NCBI GenBank assembly: GCA_036897625.1
Contig: JAYMTA010000227.1
Location: 1-34,183 of the forward strand
Length of the DNA: 34,183 nt
Direction: 5' to 3'
Origin: Pelargonium cotyledonis
Lineage: Eukaryota; Streptophyta; Magnoliopsida; Geraniales; Geraniaceae
Below the pieces are notes generated by a model. The model did no database searches. It had not been told where the DNA came from and was given only the letters and a program-made list of their open reading frames with translations. The position numbers and the translations under genes were made by a program. Of this stretch, positions 21,746-31,740 are shown one piece after another. Every line of letters begins with the position of its first letter. Position 1 is the first letter of the stretch.

Positions 21746-22885
21746 ATGAAGTTGTGGAAGAGAGCCGCCGGAGCTCTCAAGGACAAGAACAGCATCTACC
21801 TCGCCTCCCTTTTCGCGGCCTGGCCCCGCGGTAGCACCGCCACCAACAAGTCCACACCCCTCGAAGCCTTCATCATCAAAGCCACCAGCCATGACGAAAA
21901 CACCATCGACTACAAGAGCGCCCAGCGCGTCTTCGCCGCCCTCCGCCACTCTCCGGCCACCATCAAGCCCTTCCAGCTCGCCCTCTCCATCCGCATGGAA
22001 AAAACTCGCTCCTGGGTCGTCGCCCTCAAAGGCCTCATCCTCATGCACGGCGTCTTCTGCTGCAACGTCCCTGGCGTCCACCGCATCGGCCGCCTCCCCT
22101 TCGACCTCGCCAACTTCCGCTCCTCCCGCGACGCTAATTGGGTGCACGACGCCTTCGTCCGCGCCTACTTTGCCTTCCTCGACCACCGCTCGTCCCTCCT
22201 CTGCCAGCTCAGCAACTCCCGCGGGAAATGCGGCAACCGGATCGAGGACGAGCTCAAGAAGCTCGTGAAGCTCCAGAACCTTCTAGACTGCCTCCTCCAA
22301 GTCAAGCCCCAGGGGCCGGGCATGCGCGTGCGCCTCATCGCGGAGGCCATGGACAGCGTGGTTATCGAGATCTTCGAGATCTACAGCCGGATCTGCAGCG
22401 GCGTCGCCAACGTCCTCCTCACCATCTGCACCGCCAGTAAATCCGAGGCCACCGTAGCTCTCAAGGTCGTTCACAAGGCCACCACCCAGGGCGACGAACT
22501 CACCGACTACTTCCACCAATGCCGTCGCATCGGCGTCCTCAACGCGATCGAGTGTCCCCAAATCGAGAAGATTCCGGAGGAGGACATTAGAGAGATCGAG
22601 CGCATTATCAACGGCTCCACCGCTTACAATAATAAGAAGAGCCGGCAGCAGGAAGAGGAAGAGGAAGAGAAGGAGGTGGTGGTGAAAGAAGTGATTGCCA
22701 GCACCGCCGACAAGGGGCGGCTAAGGACGATCATTACGGACAAATGGGAGGTGTTCGATGACGAGGTACCTTGGGAAGACGATGCAAAGAAGGAAGTAAC
22801 GAACCCATTCGTAGAGTTGTTGAATGAGGTGCCTCAAAATGTTAAATGTTGTAACAATGAAATGCCAGATTTGATAACATTTTAG
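21746..22885 (+). CDS. ANTH-domain clathrin assembly protein (AP180/CALM-like)
   Basis: Intronless, 379 residues. Plant AP180 N-terminal homology proteins bind membrane lipid and clathrin during coated-vesicle formation. The start MKLWKRAAGALKDKNSI matches the usual start of the subgroup holding Arabidopsis At1g25240, so the in-frame ATG 45 codons upstream (21611) was not used. The ANTH fold spans roughly residues 20-290 (FIIKATSHD, RTRSW-like TRSWVVALKGLILMHG, AMDSVVIEIFEIYSRICSG). The canonical lysine-rich lipid-binding patch after KATxH is replaced by DENTIDYK. An acidic coiled stretch follows (QQEEEEEEKE, about 311-320), then ITDKWEVFDD, and NPF at 353-355, the motif recognised by EH domains. 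The first ~900 bases are very rich in C- and G-ending codons, unlike neighbouring genes, and this fades towards the stop. Confidence 0.93.
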   Translation: MKLWKRAAGALKDKNSIYLASLFAAWPRGSTATNKSTPLEAFIIKATSHDENTIDYKSAQRVFAALRHSPATIKPFQLALSIRMEKTRSWVVALKGLILMHGVFCCNVPGVHRIGRLPFDLANFRSSRDANWVHDAFVRAYFAFLDHRSSLLCQLSNSRGKCGNRIEDELKKLVKLQNLLDCLLQVKPQGPGMRVRLIAEAMDSVVIEIFEIYSRICSGVANVLLTICTASKSEATVALKVVHKATTQGDELTDYFHQCRRIGVLNAIECPQIEKIPEEDIREIERIINGSTAYNNKKSRQQEEEEEEKEVVVKEVIASTADKGRLRTIITDKWEVFDDEVPWEDDAKKEVTNPFVELLNEVPQNVKCCNNEMPDLITF

Positions 22886-23593
22886 TTGGGATGTACTTTG
22901 TCATCATCATAAGTTTCAACAATACACACAAAAAAAAAAAAAAAAAGTTTTGAATCTTTTTTCCCCAATGACATTAATGGTGTGTTTAAGAAGCATTATT
23001 TGATTTGAAATTCTGAATTTTAGGGAAATGAAATTTTTTGAGAAATTAAAGTTCAAAACATATTTAGTACATAAAATTTTAAATTACTTCTCTCACTTGT
23101 CATCTGAAATATTATAATTTATCAAATATATTTATATTTAAAATACAAAAATTCTAAAATTACTAATTATGAATTACAAATCAAATTCATGTTCTGTAAC
23201 CTAAAAATAATGTACTACTAGTTTCTTACTCTTGATTTTAACTGATAAAGATGGATATATAGCCTATAGGTAGGCAGGGAATATTTAAGGTAATGACAAT
23301 GTCCAGTAATATGTGGTGGATTCATAGGTGAGACAATTGGGTGTCTTGACCACATATAAGTGCAGGTTGTGAGAATATATTGTACCTTAAGAAGATCATT
23401 GTTGCTTTTGTTCACATCCAATTTTACCCTTACCGAAAACACAATTGAACCTTCAGTTTCTAGATGGCCTTTTGTGCTTCAATGGAACAGAGGCACTAGT
23501 GCTAAAATATCTTGATGCAAAATTGCTTCAACCCCACTTTAGATTGCCACAACTGTTCTAAAATGAGTCATATTCATATTTATGTACAAAGAA
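22886..23593. other. ANTH gene 3' region and intergenic DNA
   Basis: A poly-A run at about 22929-22946 probably lies in or just after the 3' UTR. A possible MITE with imperfect inverted ends follows (listed separately). No gene is supported. Confidence 0.5.
22980..23206. mobile_element. Possible MITE with imperfect inverted ends
   Basis: The left end (GAAGCATTATTTGATTTGAAATT) resembles the reverse complement of the right end (AATTACAAATCAAATTCATGTTC). The interior is very AT-rich and non-coding. Target duplication was not resolved, and AT-richness could produce some of this match by chance. Confidence 0.35.
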
Positions 23594-24260
23594 AAGGATG
23601 AGTGCATATTTCAAGATCAGACAGAAGAGGACACTGATGGAAACAATCACATCTGGTGGTATATGCTACCATCTCACTTTCTCAATTCAACAGCATTGAA
23701 AAAGGATATTTAACACAACATTGATCAATAGCTACAAATGCACCAAGTACATATAGCTACAAATGCATGTAAAATACACAACTTCTTCACTTGATAACAA
23801 AATTATTTCCACTTTCCCAGCAACTAAGACTCACACCTTCAGCATTAACTCAATAACTGAACTACTGCTAAATTAATGCTTCAACAGAGAAGGGCACCAT
23901 ATAAAATAAAATGAACCCATAATTGCATGTCAATGAAATGCAAAACGAATAAAGAAACTATATTACTCCAGTCTTTGACAGCATGAGACTGCAAAGTGAC
24001 AGGATATTATCCAAAAAGGATATAATTAGTGAACAACCCTCAGCAACCTAAAACTCTGGTGGCCCTGTTGACCTCATAACACAATTAGAAAATAAAACTT
24101 AATAATCCCAAAGAACAAAGAGCTCTGAAGTTCGATGACACGAGTCATCAACGAAAATAAATGGACTACAAGGTATCCAACAGATATGTACATTTGATGT
24201 TCTAGACACATTGAAGATCTCAATGACAGTCAGCACTCAGCACCCACAACATGAATCTAT

Positions 24261-25106
24261 CTATCTGATAGTAACAAACTTGTTTGTTCCATGTCTTGCC
24301 CAGTGGGTCTTCAGATCAATTGGATTAACAAAATTGTAACCTTCCGCTGCAAGTTTCTCCAATACCTTCTTAAAGGCGCCTTGACTCATTTTCCGACCAG
24401 CTATCCTTGCACCACGCCGTTTGGTGCTCATTGGTAAAGGATGCATAGATACATTTGTAGTGCAGCACGATGACTGCCAACCACCACAGCCCCAACGATA
24501 GCACTGCTGGGGAGCTCCTGTGCATGAACAGACTGGAATGGGAATACCAGATATGTCCATATCAATCCCATTAATGACAACATCCATACTCTTCTTTGCA
24601 GGTTTTGTGCGGGGAACTGAAGGGTTACTATTATCCTTTACCTTCCGACTTTTACTAGTTTTGGGGGGTTTTGGAGCGCCCCCACTCTGCCTTTTCTTTG
24701 ACTGCCCGCCTTCACTTTTCCCACCTGGATCTTCAATTCTACTCACCTTCTCATCCCTTAATGGATCAGATGGTTGTAACATTTGCAAGGGGTGAGGTGC
24801 AGAAGTTTCTGGAAGCATGGGATAACTAGGATTTGCAGGTAACATGTTCAGATACTTGTCTCTAGGGTTTATCCAACTGTCTCTCACATAATCCATGGGT
24901 ACATGGACAGGAGCATCCGACGCCATGCAATCTCTTGGGTGATAAGCTCCATTTGCAGTTACCATGACAGCAGCAGGATTACGGCCGGGTAAAAAGCTTT
25001 TTGTATCACGCTCTACCACAGATGGCATGAGCTGCAAACCGAGATGCCCCTTGAAGGAAGGTTCATAATAACCCCAATTGCGCATGTTCAATGCGTCATT
25101 GTCCAT
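24261..25106 (-). CDS. BPC: Class I BASIC PENTACYSTEINE (BBR/BPC) GAGA-binding transcription factor, copy 1
   Basis: 281 residues in one coding exon, the usual size of Arabidopsis BPC1-3. BPC proteins bind GA/CT repeats in the nucleus, regulate homeotic and hormone genes, and help recruit Polycomb complexes. The start MDNDALNMRNWGYYEPSFKG is the conserved class I N-terminus. A basic region at about 136-172 (SKKRQ, KTSKSRKVK, KPAKKS) gives nuclear localisation signals. The DNA-binding domain covers about 190-281 with cysteines at 193, 195, 202, 207, 214 and 215 and the phrase WGCGGWQSSCC, then the family's C-terminal half ending in THWARHGTNKFVTIR. The ATG lies 5 bases after a leader-intron acceptor. 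It differs from the copy at 29599 at about 20 positions, all before residue 168. Confidence 0.97.
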   Translation of the reverse strand: MDNDALNMRNWGYYEPSFKGHLGLQLMPSVVERDTKSFLPGRNPAAVMVTANGAYHPRDCMASDAPVHVPMDYVRDSWINPRDKYLNMLPANPSYPMLPETSAPHPLQMLQPSDPLRDEKVSRIEDPGGKSEGGQSKKRQSGGAPKPPKTSKSRKVKDNSNPSVPRTKPAKKSMDVVINGIDMDISGIPIPVCSCTGAPQQCYRWGCGGWQSSCCTTNVSMHPLPMSTKRRGARIAGRKMSQGAFKKVLEKLAAEGYNFVNPIDLKTHWARHGTNKFVTIR

Positions 25107-25111
25107 TGGAG

Positions 25112-25864
25112 CTACACATTCAAATACAGAAAAAGATTCAAACTTTGCAGTTTTTTCCGCTGAATCTTTGATACCATTTCAATTATCAATTGTTATAAAA
25201 GCAAACACTGAAATTCCATGGAAAGTATACAGCTAAAGAAGATCTTCAAATGGCAAGGCAAAACAGGAATGCAAAAAATCCTAAATTTCTGAACCCATCC
25301 AGGAAAGAAGAGGAACACAAAAAAGAGCACCAGCATACGAATATTCTTAGTTTCATGAAATAAAATAAGCAATCAGTACCCCCAAAAGATACAAACTTGA
25401 ATTATGGATTTTATGCAGTGCATCTGAAGAACTGCCATCTACATGATAAGATCCCAATCATGTGTTCCCTTAAAATTTTCACATCCACCACCCAGGTACA
25501 CCAAACAAGGAAATTGAAAATATCCATTAAAAAGTCAGAAACTTTAAGATCCAGAAATGGAATCCACATCTTGTCCTACATTTCTCAGCAATCAAACAAA
25601 ACCCAAATACACACACATGCAACTGGATCTCAATTAATTAAAATTTCACAACAGAAAATCGGAGACCATTAAACCCAGATCTATACAAAAATAGAAACAA
25701 GCAAGAGATCTGTAATGCCATTTAACAAGCTAAGATGCTAGAAATGTAAAACAAATATAGAATAGAAATGACAAGCTTGGTAGTAGCAAAAAAAGGACCC
25801 ATAGACTCAGATTCTTAGAGAGAGAAAAAATACATATGAAAGAGAGAGGAGAGAGAAAACTTAC
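25112..25864 (-). other. Leader (5' UTR) intron of BPC copy 1
   Basis: On the minus strand the donor reads CCCCAA|GTAAGTTTTC at 25864 and the acceptor TGTGTAG|CTCC at 25112, leaving 5 bases before the ATG. It spans 753 bp. A matching intron of 759 bp occurs in copy 2, and class I BPC genes commonly have such leader introns. Such introns can raise expression; that role here is an inference. Confidence 0.85.
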
Positions 25865-26045
25865 TTGGGGGAGTAAACGGCACTTTAGGGTTTGCCCTTT
25901 GGGAGAGAGGAGAGAGGAGAGAGAAAGAGAGAGAGGAAAGAGACAGAGGGAGAGAGATTGAGCCAGAAAGAGAGATATGAGAGAGAAAGAAGAGCCCTAA
26001 AATAAAGAGAGAGAAAAGCCCTAACAAAATTGTCTTTATATATAA
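25815..26045 (-). promoter_or_regulatory. GA-repeat and telo-box rich leader/promoter of BPC copy 1
   Basis: Dense GAGA tracts lie at about 25815-25858 (start of the leader intron) and 25900-26010 (leader exon). A telo-box, TTTAGGGTTT (AAACCCTAAA on the sense strand), is at 25884-25893. A TATATAAAG box on the minus strand at 26033-26041 sets a likely transcription start near 26005. GA repeats are the binding target of BPC proteins themselves. The pairing of GA repeats with telo-boxes is known from Arabidopsis Polycomb response-type elements; autoregulation here is an inference. Confidence 0.7.
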
Positions 26046-26261
26046 TATAAATATGGTGCTATGATAAGGAAATGTTATCCATAATGTAATGTAGGGCATA
26101 TAATTATATAATCTACTACATCATGTGACTATCTACTAACCCCCTCCCCCTTCTTATTTTTTTTCTTTATCATATTCTGGATATTTTACGCACCATTTTC
26201 CTCTTCTTTCTTTTTCCATTCCTCTTTTTGGACTCAATTGTCTTCGTGCTGATGTTTATAT

Positions 26262-26520
26262 AATTGTTGACCGTTGTTCGTTTTCTTTTGACGGGTAGGA
26301 TTTTATTGATTTCTAACTTGTTTATTCACGTTAGAAAAGAGGATTTTAATATATTTGATTTGATTTTTCATAATATTTTTGTCGTTATTTCAAATTAATT
26401 GTTGACGGTTATTTACAAGTAAGATTTCATTGATTTCAACTTGTTTATTTATGTTGGTAAAGAGGATTTTAGTGTATTTGATCTTATTTTTCATAATATT
26501 TTTGTCATTATAACTCAATT
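26262..26520. repeat. Degenerate ~135-bp tandem duplication
   Basis: Copies at 26262-26396 and 26397-26520 both start AATTGTTGAC(C/G)GTT and share AACTTGTTTATT, GAGGATTTTA and TTTTTCATAATATTTTTGTC. Both are AT-rich and non-coding. Confidence 0.75.
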
Positions 26521-26706
26521 TGATAATGTCAAATATTTTTTTTACAGATTGATTTGCGAATTGAGTGTCCACGACAAATTATTTATGTCACATGAGAGAT
26601 AAATTTTCCATTTCTATTCCTTTTTTTTCTTTTTGTAATTTCCAATTTAAAAATATATATATACTTTGGGATGGAATCTACATTTCAATAAGTTAAAAAT
26701 TTCGTA

Positions 26707-26963
26707 AAAATCTTAATTTGATTATTGAACTTTTTCATACGAACTCAATTTAGTATATGAACTTTTTGAACTAAAAATGATCTATCAACTTTCAACCATG
26801 AATCCAAAACGGTATTTGACGCCAACTTTTCTGTCACTTATGGAAACTAATGTTAATGATTATTTTAGATATTCATTTGAAAGTTCATAAATTATTTTAA
26901 ATTAAATAATTATAAACTAAATTGAGATTGTAATCGGGGTTCAAAGATCAAACTGAAATTTTA
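26707..26963. mobile_element. MITE with ~50-bp imperfect terminal inverted repeats
   Basis: The left end (TTTGATTATTGAAC..., then CTCAATTTAGTATAT) pairs with the reverse complement of the right end (TTTGATCTTTGAAC..., then CTCAATTTAGTTTAT). It is about 257 bp with no coding capacity. Long terminal inverted repeats suggest a Mutator-like non-autonomous element, but the target duplication could not be fixed, so the superfamily is open. Confidence 0.55.
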
Positions 26964-29598
26964 TACTTATAAGTTTTGCTCTTCAATATTATGTCTTCAT
27001 CTAGTCAAGCATTTGCAGTGGAAAAATGGTCATACTAACACAAGGCAACACTGCCATAGTTTGATACTGGACTCAGCAAAAAATGACAATGGATGCTTTG
27101 TCCATCTCCAACTATGAACCAACCAACCAACAAGGACACAACACAATACAAGAGCCTAAACATGTAGCCACTTCCACTCCTTTCAAATTATATATTTACA
27201 GCAATGTCAAGAGAGCCAAGCCCAGGTTTTCAATCTTTCAGGTGCCTACTTCATTGATGCAATACTGAAAATCACACTGCTAGAAAGAGACAGAAAATGA
27301 TTGATTTCCTTCACATCATGTCATGTGAACTAACCATATATCCAACAACCAATAAATTTCAACTTTTGGATAACCATTTTGTTATACCAGTACTTGCAAG
27401 TTCTGCAACTCACATTCAAATGAATATATATGATCATGCAAATACTGCTTCAAGCGTCTAGCCAGTTAATCCCAGCCTCCCTCATCAAACAATCAAACCT
27501 ACCCTCAGAATTCACAATCACCGAGTTCCCACAAACTTATGCTAAAAACACCCATTCATTTCAGGAAACAAGCAACACTAACTGCATACTTCTAGATAGC
27601 AAGCAAACAAAAAACAGAAGCTCAGAAAACAAAATTCCCCAAGATCTTTACTCTTAGATCCAATTAACAAAGCTAAGGAAACACAACATAAACCTAGAAG
27701 CCTTAAAAATATGAGTGAGGATCCTAGATAAGTCTTGACAACCTTCATCTGAGAAAAGCAGCTGCTGTAGCTTCCCAGTTCCCATTTCAGGCAATTCTTC
27801 AAACATGTAGAAGGACCCCTACCTAATACACATAATTTCCATCAATTGAAAGAATAAAGCATATATACTTAGCATAATTTACAGTATATATGCACTAAAT
27901 CACCATAATCCTTCAACGAATGAGGAAAATACTTGAATTGTTCTCATATGTGTCTTAATTTTCTTCAACAGTAACAATCAGATATTCCAAACCCTATCAA
28001 TTATAAGAATTAAATTGCAAAATGCTTGTTCAAATATGGAAATGAATATGGCAAGGCAGGTTGACCAATAGTCCAATACAAGACACCAAAGTCACACTAG
28101 AATTAGTTACTGTGAAGACATCACTAGTGATTCTTAAAACTGTCACTACACTACTTAACAACAATTATAAACAATCAGAATATATTATGGGGCTGGAAGG
28201 AGAATCTAAACAAAAACACCCCAACACAATCCTCCCAAGTCTGACTCAGGCCATCTGAATTGATACTCAATATATACCCATATCATAAAGTACACGAATC
28301 TGGTTGAGTCGGATTTTAACTTCAAAGTTCAAACAAGATCCCAAGTTTGTATCCAAGGCAAGAAGATCAAAGTTCAGCTTTCACCTCTTTTGCTATTATT
28401 TCAAAGATTTGTCAACATGTTTAGTATTTTCAACAACAGTCAAGATGGAACCGAATAAAGAAATTCTCAACCTCCATTGTTGACAATGACAAGCCTTAAT
28501 TTTGTCTAAATACTCAAACTCACCCAAAATTTTGTAACTACGGTGATATCCATATAGCTTTGAAGATAATTTTTTTGCAGGAACAGAAACATTTTTTGAA
28601 TCCAACCACTCTACTTAGTTAAAAAAAAACTACCACACTAGAATCTAGAAATTGTAACCTTGAAAGAAATTCAGTTTAACATAACAAAAAACAATCCATA
28701 AAGAGAGCAATGATATTAATGAAAATACTATTTTCACACTAATGTTAGATCAAAACATTAAAGTTTAATCAGTAATTGCTTCTGATCACAGAAAGAAATA
28801 AACTTGAGTATTATTGTAAGCAAAATGTAAAACATAGTAACATCTAATTGTCAACTGTGGAAAATGTTTGCTACCCAAAATATCATGATACAAAACTAGT
28901 TCAACTGCACTCTTCATTGCCAGATCTGCTACCAATCTGTTTTAAATCAGTTCTAAACATAACTATTAAATAAAAAATCAACAAGGATGACTAATTTTCA
29001 AGATCAATGAAGACAAGAGAGGATGCTGACTGAAACTTAGCCAGTCAAACTGTATCATAGTATAGGTTCAAGGACATCTTTGCTATCCTAGGTAAGGCAT
29101 GTGAAATGATTTGCACACAAAACAGAACAAACAAAATGCCTACTTTTGGACCTGAATAGACATGCCATAGTGAATTATAAAAATGATCCTAAGAACTACA
29201 CTACTGCTAAATTGGCATTGACAGTAAAATTATAATAGTGGAAGATCAAACACATAATAAAATGAACAACAATTGCATGTCAATAAAATCCAAAATGAAT
29301 AAGATAATTTTAATTACTCATCTTTGACAGCATGAGACTGCAACATGACAGGATATTATCCAAAAAGGATATAATTAGTGAACAAAACTATCTGGACCCT
29401 AAATTCTGGTGGCCATGCTGACCTTATAACACAATTAGAAATAAAACTTAACAATCCCAAAGAACAGAAACCTCTAAAGTTCAATGACATGTGTCATCAA
29501 AGAAAATTCATGCACTACAAGGTATCCAACAGATATGTACATTTGATGTTCCAGACACATTGAAGACCTCAACGACAGTCAGCAGCAACAACATGAAT

Positions 29599-30444
29599 CT
29601 ACCTGATAGTGACAAACTTATTTGTACCATGTCTTGCCCAGTGAGTCTTCAGATCAATTGGGTTAACAAAGTTGTAACCTTCAGCAGCAAGCTTCTCCAA
29701 CACCTTCTTAAAGGCACCTTGACTCATTTTTCGACCAGCTATCCTCGCACCACGCCGTTTGGTGCTCATTGGTAAAGGATGCATCGATACATTAGTAGTA
29801 CAACAAGATGACTGCCAACCACCACAGCCCCATCGATAACACTGCTGGGGAGCTCCGGTGCATGAACAAACTGGAATGGGAATACCAGATATGTCCATAT
29901 CAATCCCATTAATGACAACATCCATACTCTTCTTTGCGGGTTTTGCACGTGGTACTGCAGGGTTACTGTTATCCTTTACCTTCCTACTTTTACTAGTTTT
30001 GGGGGTTTTCAGACCACCCCCACTCTGTCTTTTCTTTGACTGCCCGCTTTCCTTTTTCACACCTGGGTCTTCAATTCTACTCACTTTCTCATCCCTTAAT
30101 GGATCAGATGGTTGTAACATTGGCAAGGGGTGAGCTGCTGAAGATTCTGGAAGAATGGGGTAACTAGGATTTGCAGGTAACATGTTCAGATACTTATCTC
30201 TTGTGTTTATCCAACTGTCTCTCACATAGTCTATGGGCATATGGACAGGAGCTTCCGACACCATACAATCTCTTGGGTGATAAGCTCCATTGGTAGTTAC
30301 CATGACAGCAGCAGGATTACGACCAGGTAGAAAGCTTTTGGTATCTCGCTCTACCACAGATGACATGAGCTGCAAACCGAGATGCCCTTTGAAGGAGGGT
30401 TCGTAATAACCCCAATTGCGCATGTTCAATGCGTCATCGTCCAT
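29599..30444 (-). CDS. BPC: Class I BASIC PENTACYSTEINE (BBR/BPC) GAGA-binding transcription factor, copy 2
   Basis: 281 residues, same length as copy 1 with no gaps. The start chosen is MDDDALNMRNWGYYEPSFKG at 30444; a longer frame reaches 30474, but those extra bases lie in the leader intron (acceptor AATTTGTAG at 30450). The N-terminal half carries about 20 substitutions relative to copy 1 (for example in the VPMDYVRDSWINP region, IPIDYVRDSWINT-like here, and near residues 129-148), while residues 168-281, holding the six cysteines and the whole DNA-binding domain, are identical. Both copies therefore appear functional, with the same expected DNA specificity and room for divergence in protein partners. 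Confidence 0.97.
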   Translation of the reverse strand: MDDDALNMRNWGYYEPSFKGHLGLQLMSSVVERDTKSFLPGRNPAAVMVTTNGAYHPRDCMVSEAPVHMPIDYVRDSWINTRDKYLNMLPANPSYPILPESSAAHPLPMLQPSDPLRDEKVSRIEDPGVKKESGQSKKRQSGGGLKTPKTSKSRKVKDNSNPAVPRAKPAKKSMDVVINGIDMDISGIPIPVCSCTGAPQQCYRWGCGGWQSSCCTTNVSMHPLPMSTKRRGARIAGRKMSQGAFKKVLEKLAAEGYNFVNPIDLKTHWARHGTNKFVTIR

Positions 30445-30449
30445 TAGAA

Positions 30450-31208
30450 CTACAAATTGAAAAATAAACAGCAAAAATATTCAAACTTTGAAGTGTTTTC
30501 CACTGACTCACTGACGGCATTTCAATGATCATTTGCAAGAAAAGCAAACAACCCTGTAATTCCATAGGAATTGTAAACTAAACAGGACCTTGAAACTGCA
30601 ACACAGAACAGGTATGCAAATTCTAGAATTCAGGATCCATCTGGGAAAGAAGAGGAGCACAGTAAATCACAAAAAGAGGCCCTAGTTTCATGAAATAAAT
30701 TAAGCAACCGGTCTATGAAAGAACAAAAACTTTAATCACAAAGTTTATTTCGCTACTATATCTGATGAACTGATAATCTACATCATAAGATCCCAATTAA
30801 TTTGCACCCTATAGTTGCTTTACGAGAATTATATTCGCACACTGAATAGGGAAATTCAAAATTTTCAGTTAAGAAAAAACTCAGAAACTTTAAGATCCAG
30901 GAATGGATTTCAAATCTCTTCCTACATTTCCAAGCAATCAAACAAAACCCAAATCTAAACAGACAGGCCCCTGATCTCAAAAACCAAAATTTAAAATAGA
31001 AAATCCAAGAGCAGTAAACCCAGATCTAAGCAAATATAGAAACAACCGAGAGATCTATAATGGCATTTAACAAAGCAAGCCGCCAGAAATGTAAAACAAA
31101 TATAGAATACAAATGAGAAGCTTGGTAGTAGCGAAGAAGGGACCCATTTACTGAGAATTTGAGAGAGAGAATGATAGATGTAGAAGAGAGAGGAGAGAGA
31201 AAACTTAC
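30450..31208 (-). other. Leader (5' UTR) intron of BPC copy 2
   Basis: Donor CCCCAA|GTAAGTTT at 31208 and acceptor AATTTGTAG|TTCT at 30450, minus strand, 759 bp. Position relative to the ATG matches copy 1 (5 bases), so the intron predates the duplication. Confidence 0.85.
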
Positions 31209-31380
31209 TTGGGGTGTAAACGGCACTTTAGGGTTTTGCCTTTCGGGAGAGAGGAGAGAGAAAGACGTAGAGGAAAGAGAGGTTGAAGCAAAGAGAGAGA
31301 AAGAAACAGAAACAGAAACAGAGAATGAGAGAGGAGAGAGGGAAGCCCTAAAATTAATGAGAGAAATTTTTGCGATATGT
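31155..31380 (-). promoter_or_regulatory. GA-repeat and telo-box rich leader/promoter of BPC copy 2
   Basis: GAGA tracts lie at about 31159-31202 and 31246-31360, and a telo-box TTTAGGGTTTT is at 31227-31237, in the same order and spacing relative to the donor site as in copy 1. The clear TATATAAAG box of copy 1 is not preserved as such here; only a weaker TATATA-like stretch occurs near 31397-31401. The retained motifs suggest shared control; the TATA difference may alter expression. Confidence 0.65.
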
Positions 31381-31584
31381 TACTCGTGCAATATGTATAT
31401 AACATAAACATATATGGAAATGTTAATATAATTGCTAATAGTTTTGTTTATTCTTCCTCTATTTGCTCTCAAATTTATTTCGCATCAAGTTTGACCTATG
31501 TAGTCCATGAAACTTTAAAATTAATTTATTATATTAAGGGATTGTTGTTTATTCTGTTATAAAGAACACAGTAACTTCTGTCTA

Positions 31585-31740
31585 AGGATAGTAGCGCAAT
31601 TAGTAATACAGGTTACGTGAAAAACGCTTGCATTCAATCTCTACTCAACACACATTTGAAGAGTGAGATGAGATTTAAATGTAACTTACCTCAAAATGAG
31701 GATTAAATTGAATGTGTTTAAAGCATCTTAAATATGACAA
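31585..31740 (+). mobile_element. Possible tRNA-derived SINE fragment
   Basis: TAGCGCAATTAG at 31592-31603 resembles a polymerase III A box, and CATTCAATCT at 31631-31640 a degenerate B box, at tRNA-like spacing. No poly-A tail or target duplication was resolved, so this is tentative. Confidence 0.3.

Larger units (their letters stand above)
23594..26077 (-). repeat. BPC tandem duplication block, copy 1
   Basis: This block aligns with 28983-31424 across the 3' flank, coding exon, leader intron, 5' leader and core promoter. Shared landmarks are GACAGGATATTATCCAAAAA in the 3' part and GGAAATGTTA at the upstream limit. Similarity is near-perfect in the coding exon and patchy in the intron and outer flanks, so the copies have had time to diverge. 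Confidence 0.85.
26078..28982. other. Spacer between the two BPC blocks
   Basis: No coding region is supported on either strand. It contains a degenerate tandem duplication at 26262-26520 and an inverted-repeat MITE at about 26707-26963. From about 27000 to 28980 I see only AT-rich DNA with no recognisable element; this may be upstream regulatory DNA of copy 1 or old decayed repeats. Confidence 0.5.
28983..31424 (-). repeat. BPC tandem duplication block, copy 2
   Basis: Direct counterpart of 23594-26077 in the same orientation, offset by about 5.3-5.4 kb. Synteny of 3' flank, exon, leader intron, GA-rich leader and promoter shows one whole-gene duplication rather than retrocopying, since the leader intron is kept in both. 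Confidence 0.85.

Noticed and set aside
21608-22186. 192-codon antisense frame over the ANTH gene
   Set aside because: Asp/Glu/Gly-rich composition is the mirror of GC3-rich sense codons; the sense protein is a clear family member.
23860-24260. A separate gene downstream of BPC copy 1
   Set aside because: The similarity between 23.9-24.2 kb and 29.2-29.6 kb is explained by the duplicated 3' flank; no frame is conserved.
30445-30474. Ten-residue N-terminal extension of BPC copy 2 (MLFIFQFVVL)
   Set aside because: It lies mostly within the leader intron; copy 1 and the family start at the next Met.
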